In this document: positions 6,068 through 9,657 of the stretch, piece by piece
Numbering within the stretch: the first letter of the stretch is position 1
How the letters are laid out: every line of letters begins with the position of its first letter
DNA from: an uncultured Mycoplasmatota bacterium
GTDB lineage: Bacteria; Bacillota_I; Bacilli_A; RF39; UBA660
Reading direction: 5' to 3'
Length of the DNA: 9,657 nucleotides
Assembly: GCA_947297555.1 (NCBI GenBank)
Contig: CAMYTM010000013.1
Location: forward strand, 1 to 9,657
Notes under the pieces: generated by a model
What the model saw: the letters and a program-made list of their open reading frames with translations, nothing else
The model's database searches: none
Told to the model about the DNA's origin: nothing
Position numbers and translations under genes: made by a program

Positions 6068-6096
6068 TTGAGTTTTTATATTGAGCATGATAAAAT
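6068..6096 (+). promoter_or_regulatory. Promoter for obg and downstream genes
   Basis: TTGAGT (6068-6073), a 17-nt spacer and TAAAAT (6091-6096), with TG at 6088-6089 giving an extended -10. It lies 10 nt after the previous stop, and no clear terminator was seen between. Confidence 0.65.
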
Positions 6097-6120
6097 AGGA
6101 GTACTAAGAAGGTGTTTACT

Positions 6121-7395
6121 ATGTTTGTAGATGAAACGATAATAAAAGTAGTAGCAGGAAAAGGAGGCGATGGTTGTACCTCTTTTCGACGTGAAAAATA
6201 TATTCCAATGGGAGGACCTGATGGTGGAAATGGTGGAAAAGGAGGAGACATCATTTTCGAAGTAGACAAAGGGTTAAAAACACTTGTAGATTTACGTTAT
6301 AAAAAAATTATCAAGGCCGATAAAGGAGTAAACGGAAAAGGAAGTACTAGAAATGGTGCAAATGCAAGCGATATTATTATTGCAGTGCCAGAAGGTACAA
6401 CTATATATGATGCTGTTACTAATTTAATTTTGGCAGATTTAACCAAAGATAAAGAAACCTTTATTGTCGCTCATGGTGGACGTGGTGGACGTGGAAATAA
6501 GGCATTTGCCACCCATAGCGAACCTGCTCCTAAATTTAGTGAATTAGGTTGTCCTGGAGAAGAAAAGTTGATTAAATGTGAATTAAAAGTAATGGCAGAT
6601 GTTGGATTGATTGGAATGCCAAGTGTTGGAAAAAGTACAATTCTTAGTCTTATTAGTTCTGCTAAACCTAAAATTGGTGCCTATCACTTTACCACATTAA
6701 ATCCAAACCTTGGTGTGATAAAATTACAAGACAATAGAAGTTTTGTAATGGCAGATTTACCAGGACTGATTGAAGGAGCAAGTGAAGGGGCAGGACTTGG
6801 ACACAAATTTTTAAGACATGCTATGCGTACTAAAATTCTTGCTCATGTTATTGATATGGGTTCCTTTGAAGGAAGAAACCCAATTGAAGACTATGAAAAA
6901 ATTAGAAAAGAAATTGATGCTTTTCATGACAAACTAAAAAATAAAAAAGAAATCGTGATTGCTAATAAAATGGATTTAGAAAATGCCTTAGAAAACTTAA
7001 AAGAATTTAAAAAAGTTTATCCTCATTTAGAAGTCTATCCTATAAGTGCACTTCATCAAGATGGATTTGATAACTTAATAAAAAGACTCGCTGATTTATT
7101 AGATACTTTAGAGGAAGAAGAAATCTATAATGAAGAAGATTATGAAAGTTACATTGTTTATAAATTTCAAAATGAACGACCATATACAATTAAAAACGAT
7201 AATGGCATTTGGGTTTTGGAAGGAAAAGAAATAGAAGAGTTATTTAAAATGACAAGATTTACAGAAGATGAAGCGGTTTTACGCTTTGCTAGAAAATTAA
7301 AAGGAATTGGGGTAGAAGAAGAGTTAGAACGCCTTGGCGCCAAAAGAGGAGATACGGTTCAAATTCTAGATTATATGTTCGAATTTAAAGAATAA
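6121..7395 (+). CDS. obg: GTPase Obg (ObgE/CgtA)
   Basis: A 424-aa GTPase of the Obg family, involved in late 50S ribosome assembly and growth control. All three domains are present. The glycine-rich Obg fold (1-158) starts MFVDE and includes FRREKYIPMGGPDGGNGGKG and HGGRGGRGN. The G domain (about 159-330) has G1 GMPSVGKST (165-173), the switch region YHFTTLNPNLG, G3 DLPG (212-215), G4 NKMD (282-285) and G5 SA (309-310). The C-terminal OCT domain (about 345-424) has LFKMTRFTEDEAVLRFARKL. ATG 6121 is preferred over GTG 6112 because AGAAGG (6107-6112) sits 8 nt before it and overlaps the GTG, and because family members begin MFVD. An HExxH protein gene follows 9 nt downstream. Separation from rpmA is unusual. 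Confidence 0.97.
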   Translation: MFVDETIIKVVAGKGGDGCTSFRREKYIPMGGPDGGNGGKGGDIIFEVDKGLKTLVDLRYKKIIKADKGVNGKGSTRNGANASDIIIAVPEGTTIYDAVTNLILADLTKDKETFIVAHGGRGGRGNKAFATHSEPAPKFSELGCPGEEKLIKCELKVMADVGLIGMPSVGKSTILSLISSAKPKIGAYHFTTLNPNLGVIKLQDNRSFVMADLPGLIEGASEGAGLGHKFLRHAMRTKILAHVIDMGSFEGRNPIEDYEKIRKEIDAFHDKLKNKKEIVIANKMDLENALENLKEFKKVYPHLEVYPISALHQDGFDNLIKRLADLLDTLEEEEIYNEEDYESYIVYKFQNERPYTIKNDNGIWVLEGKEIEELFKMTRFTEDEAVLRFARKLKGIGVEEELERLGAKRGDTVQILDYMFEFKE

Positions 7396-7404
7396 GGAGG
7401 ATTA

Positions 7405-8742
7405 ATGAGTACAGTTGGTTATTTATTAAGTTTACAAGATAAACACACCTTTTATGCAAATAGCCTAAGTGATTTAGAAACACTTTTAGACGGATTTGAT
7501 TATCTAGAAAATTCTGTTGTTGAACAAGAATTTACGAATAAACTTGGATTTACCAAAGAACAATTTCTTGTCCAATTAAACGCTGATTTAGAACGTGTTT
7601 CAGAAAGTGAAATTGTAAAACTCGCTGATATCATAGAAAATATAAATTATATAAGAACTAATAAATTAGTAGATTGTATCAGAAAGGCTATTTATTATTA
7701 TGGCGTTCGTAATCCTAAATTTGAAGTACAAAAATATTTTAGAACTTTTGTTTTAGGAGCAATAGGGGATATGAAAAATGATTTACATTCAGAAGTAGTA
7801 ACCTCATTTGAAAAAGATTGTGATGACAAATATACTTTGGCAGAAATATATGAAGAATACACAGAGCCACAAGACTCACATTATCTTCGTATCTTTCAAA
7901 AAAATTTTAAAAAACAGAAAGAAAACAGGATATTTGAGATACTTAGAACCCTGTATCATGAACAATTTCATATGTTAGTAGATGAAATGCAAATAAATCC
8001 TAATTGTTTTAAATTAGACATATTGGATTATCAAAGATTAGAAACCTTTCGTACAATTACTTTAGATGAAAATTTTGACAAACAAAATTACGTATATTTT
8101 CATGAAGAAGCAGAAGCAGAGATTTTTAGCACACAAAGAGCAATTGCCAAAATAAAAGAATTAAATCCAAGTTTTTCCTTTTCAAAAATTCAAAGTCTAA
8201 AGGATTCTTCGCTTTTATGGGCTACGGAAAGCCAATTTGAGAATACTTTTAAAATAAGTTTTTTTAAAAGAGTTGAGCAAAAAAAGTTTATAGAAAACCA
8301 ACTTGATAATTTACTTCCTATGTATCCTGAACAAATTTATGGAATGCTGTCAAAAGTATATGATGAAACAGGACATAGAAAAACATTTAAAACTCTAGTT
8401 TCTGATTTTCAAAAAGTTCAAAAGGAACATTCTAAAGAGCAGCGTGAAGAAATAGAAAATTTTTATACTACAATTTTATATGAAGCCTATTTAAATTGTA
8501 AGAAAGAAGCAAAAGAAGAATTAAAAAGAGAAGGTTTGTTTCCTTATGCCGTATATTGTTTGGGAAGTAAAATAGAGCAAATTGAAAAAGAAATAGAGAA
8601 CTTAAAACAAAAAATGATAGTAAGTTTAGTAGGTACTTTGAAAAGGAATTATAAAAAATCTCTTTTTCTAAAAGAATTAAAACAATTAAAAAAAGAGTTA
8701 GAGGTACTAAATAAGGAGGAATCCATCGCTTATGGATTATGA
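7405..8742 (+). CDS. Putative zinc metallopeptidase (HEQFH), cotranscribed with obg
   Basis: This is a 445-aa soluble protein that I do not recognise as a named family. Its centre carries LRTLYHEQFHMLVDE, with His185, Glu186 and His189 forming an HExxH zinc motif. About 50 residues on, YFHEEAEAEIFST (231-243) offers Glu residues as third ligand, a gluzincin-like layout. The N-terminal 170 residues are helical with no known motif. The C-terminus (about 386-440) is a charged helix likely to form a coiled coil. Start ATG 7405 has AAGGAGG (7394-7400) 4 nt upstream, overlapping the obg stop. The arrangement implies one transcript with obg. The active-site layout resembles the 5194 protein, but spacing and remaining sequence differ, so any relationship would be remote. 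The substrate is unknown. Confidence 0.65.
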   Translation: MSTVGYLLSLQDKHTFYANSLSDLETLLDGFDYLENSVVEQEFTNKLGFTKEQFLVQLNADLERVSESEIVKLADIIENINYIRTNKLVDCIRKAIYYYGVRNPKFEVQKYFRTFVLGAIGDMKNDLHSEVVTSFEKDCDDKYTLAEIYEEYTEPQDSHYLRIFQKNFKKQKENRIFEILRTLYHEQFHMLVDEMQINPNCFKLDILDYQRLETFRTITLDENFDKQNYVYFHEEAEAEIFSTQRAIAKIKELNPSFSFSKIQSLKDSSLLWATESQFENTFKISFFKRVEQKKFIENQLDNLLPMYPEQIYGMLSKVYDETGHRKTFKTLVSDFQKVQKEHSKEQREEIENFYTTILYEAYLNCKKEAKEELKREGLFPYAVYCLGSKIEQIEKEIENLKQKMIVSLVGTLKRNYKKSLFLKELKQLKKELEVLNKEESIAYGL

Positions 8743-8911
8743 TTTATTGAAAAAACAATATAGTGTAATAAAAGAGCCGATGACAAAAAAGGAAAAGAAA
8801 CTTCTTTTTCAAATTATACTAAATAAAGAGGAAATTACACAAGTGGAAGTATGCCTTTATGGTGAAATATTAGAAGAAAAAGAGGAAGAAAAGAAAGACT
8901 CAAAGAATTAA
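8732..8911 (+). CDS. Small charged hypothetical protein, 59 aa
   Basis: ATG 8732 lies inside the last codons of the 445-aa gene (11-nt overlap), and the frame ends at TAA 8909-8911. A strong AAGGAGG (8713-8719) is placed 12 nt upstream, a rather long spacing, and translation may be coupled to the preceding gene. The product starts MDYDLLKKQY and ends in a Glu/Lys-rich tail. It has no signal, membrane helix or known motif. Its 3' end overlaps the convergent DUF192 gene by 12 nt. The precise ribosome binding site supports a real gene, probably the last of the obg transcript. Function unknown. Confidence 0.55.
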   Translation: MDYDLLKKQYSVIKEPMTKKEKKLLFQIILNKEEITQVEVCLYGEILEEKEEEKKDSKN

Positions 8912-9226
8912 ATTTAATGTATCTCCAATGCGAAAAGAAAGACTTGTATTTTTAGGTAATTCCAAAACACTTGTTTTTTTTATGTCATGATTTATTTTAA
9001 TAATTTTATTTTTAGAAACGTTTGGTTCTAAAAAAATAATTTCACTTTTCTCATTTAATCCAATAACATCAATTTCTTCTTTCATAAAAAAAGTATGAAT
9101 AGAATTGCACTTAGGAAAAAGAAGTCCATACTGAATATTTGTTTTTCCCATAAATCCCATAAGTCGATCAGTAAAACTCTTTGCAACATAAATATCTAAT
9201 AAAGTGTTATTCATTTTTAATTTCAA
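8900..9226 (-). CDS. DUF192 family protein
   Basis: This 108-aa protein matches the DUF192 (COG1430) pattern. It has an RLMGFMGK segment (21-28) like the usual RxxGLM, GLLFPK, HTFFMKEEIDVIGL (like the family's FWMKNTxIPLDxxFI), VLELP and a final IGDTL. DUF192 proteins are small beta-barrel domains of unknown function. Many are exported, but this one lacks a signal peptide and looks cytoplasmic. The start is set at TTG 9226 because AGGTGA lies 5 nt upstream. The GTG at 9235 would overlap that ribosome binding site and has none of its own. The gene is convergent with the obg transcript and overlaps the 59-aa ORF by 12 nt. Confidence 0.8.
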   Translation of the reverse strand: MKLKMNNTLLDIYVAKSFTDRLMGFMGKTNIQYGLLFPKCNSIHTFFMKEEIDVIGLNEKSEIIFLEPNVSKNKIIKINHDIKKTSVLELPKNTSLSFRIGDTLNLIL

Positions 9227-9248
9227 AAGTATCACCTACTATAATCAT

Positions 9249-9276
9249 ATCATATTCATGTAAAGAAAATATCTAA
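9249..9276 (-). promoter_or_regulatory. Possible promoter for the DUF192 gene
   Basis: Read on the minus strand, TTAGAT (9276-9271) and TATGAT (9254-9249) are separated by 16 nt. The leader would be short. An alternative is TTTACA (9264-9259) with TATAGT, but its spacer is only 15 nt. Confidence 0.3.
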
Positions 9277-9281
9277 AATGA

Positions 9282-9310
9282 TAGAATTCTTTAAAGTATC
9301 GTTTTATAAT
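9282..9310 (+). promoter_or_regulatory. Promoter for the membrane-anchored protein at 9330
   Basis: A perfect -10 TATAAT (9305-9310) is present with a weak -35 TAGAAT (9282-9287) at 17 nt. The ribosome binding site AAAGAGG (9317-9323) follows, 6 nt before ATG 9330. The 94-nt intergenic region serves two diverging genes. Confidence 0.55.
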
Positions 9311-9329
9311 AAGGATAAAGAGGTAAGGT

Positions 9330-9657
9330 ATGAAAAGAAGAAAGAAAAAATTAAAAAAATCAGTGAGTGTTTTCGTAGTTTTTCTACTTATTGTAGTAGG
9401 AATAGGTATTATGTTTCCAAAAATAAATAAGAAATTAGAAAAGAAAGAATTGCCTATTATACAGTATCAAAAAGAACTTACAACTCTACTTGGTGAAGAA
9501 ATAGACTTACTAAAAAATGTAACAGCCCTAGATTATAACGAGGAAAATGTAAATGTTTCAGTGGAAGGAACTTACAATTTTCAAAAAGAAGGAGAATACC
9601 ACTTATTTTATGTGGCCAAAGATAAAGAAGGAAATGAAAAAAAGGAATCCTTTACGC
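9330..9657 (+). CDS. Membrane-anchored protein with Ig-like (DUF5011-type) domain, N-terminal part
   Basis: The frame is open from ATG 9330 to the window edge, giving 109 residues. A very basic N-terminus (MKRRKKKLKK) precedes a hydrophobic segment at about 12-29 without a clear cleavage site, so it is likely an N-terminal anchor with the rest outside. Residues about 50-109 follow the bacterial Ig-like DUF5011 pattern: a GEEIDLLKNVTALD strand, V.V.G..NF, then GEYHLFYVAKDKEGN, like the usual GTYTITYTATDxxGN. Such domains are typical spacers in cell-surface proteins ahead of a catalytic or binding domain. That downstream part lies beyond the window, so the true function cannot be told. Confidence 0.65.
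   Translation, partial: MKRRKKKLKKSVSVFVVFLLIVVGIGIMFPKINKKLEKKELPIIQYQKELTTLLGEEIDLLKNVTALDYNEENVNVSVEGTYNFQKEGEYHLFYVAKDKEGNEKKESFT

Noticed and set aside
6054..6269. Minus-strand 71-codon frame rich in Pro/Ser
   Set aside because: It is antisense to the glycine-rich start of obg (GGN codons read backwards give Pro/Ser). It is clearly a shadow.
1..9657. Mycoplasma-type code with TGA as Trp
   Set aside because: Trp is encoded by TGG throughout, and TGA ends the 445-aa and DUF192 genes at sensible places.
1..9657. CRISPR array, tRNA, rRNA, transposase
   Set aside because: No regularly spaced repeats, no tRNA-like cloverleaf and no transposase-like protein were seen on either strand.

Overview
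The window is strongly AT-rich. It uses A/T-ending codons and AGA arginine, has sharp AAGGAGG-type ribosome binding sites, and its promoters sit close to the TTGACA-17-TATAAT consensus. TGG is used for Trp and TGA acts as a stop (for example at 8742), so the standard bacterial code fits. This suggests a low-GC Bacillota relative, possibly an uncultured gut Bacilli-type lineage. Species cannot be told from this sequence.

Region 1 (1-763) is the conserved block rplU (3' end) - prp - rpmA. The L27 N-terminal extension and the Prp cysteine protease that removes it are both present. Region 2 (774-2626) holds a methyltransferase-fold protein resembling the DUF3419/BtaA group, then a trmB-like tRNA (m7G46) methyltransferase gene. 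The trmB gene is broken by a -1-type frameshift at a run of six A and also has a degenerate SAM-binding loop. Region 3 (2627-2948) is a gap with a nested inverted repeat of about 100 bp and no convincing gene.

Region 4 (2949-6057) is an accessory block: a 52-aa ORF, then three uncharacterised proteins. Two of these (285 and 287 aa) are diverged paralogues of a zincin-like metallopeptidase family. One keeps HELNH; the other reads HALEH, losing the catalytic Glu but keeping both His and a downstream Glu at the same spacing. The 359-aa protein between them looks like an internal tandem duplication of a helical unit of about 95 residues. Promoters precede the blocks, and a terminator closes the first pair.

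Region 5 (6068-8911) is obg with its own promoter, followed 9 nt later by a third HExxH protein (445 aa, HEQFH) and an overlapping 59-aa ORF. Region 6 holds a convergent DUF192 gene and, diverging from it, the start of a membrane-anchored protein with an Ig-like domain that runs off the window.

In Bacillus-like genomes rpmA and obg lie close together. Here about 5.4 kb of accessory genes separates them. The most notable content is this set of three HExxH/HxxxH proteins (one predicted inactive) and the duplicated helical protein packed around obg. What they do together is not known.
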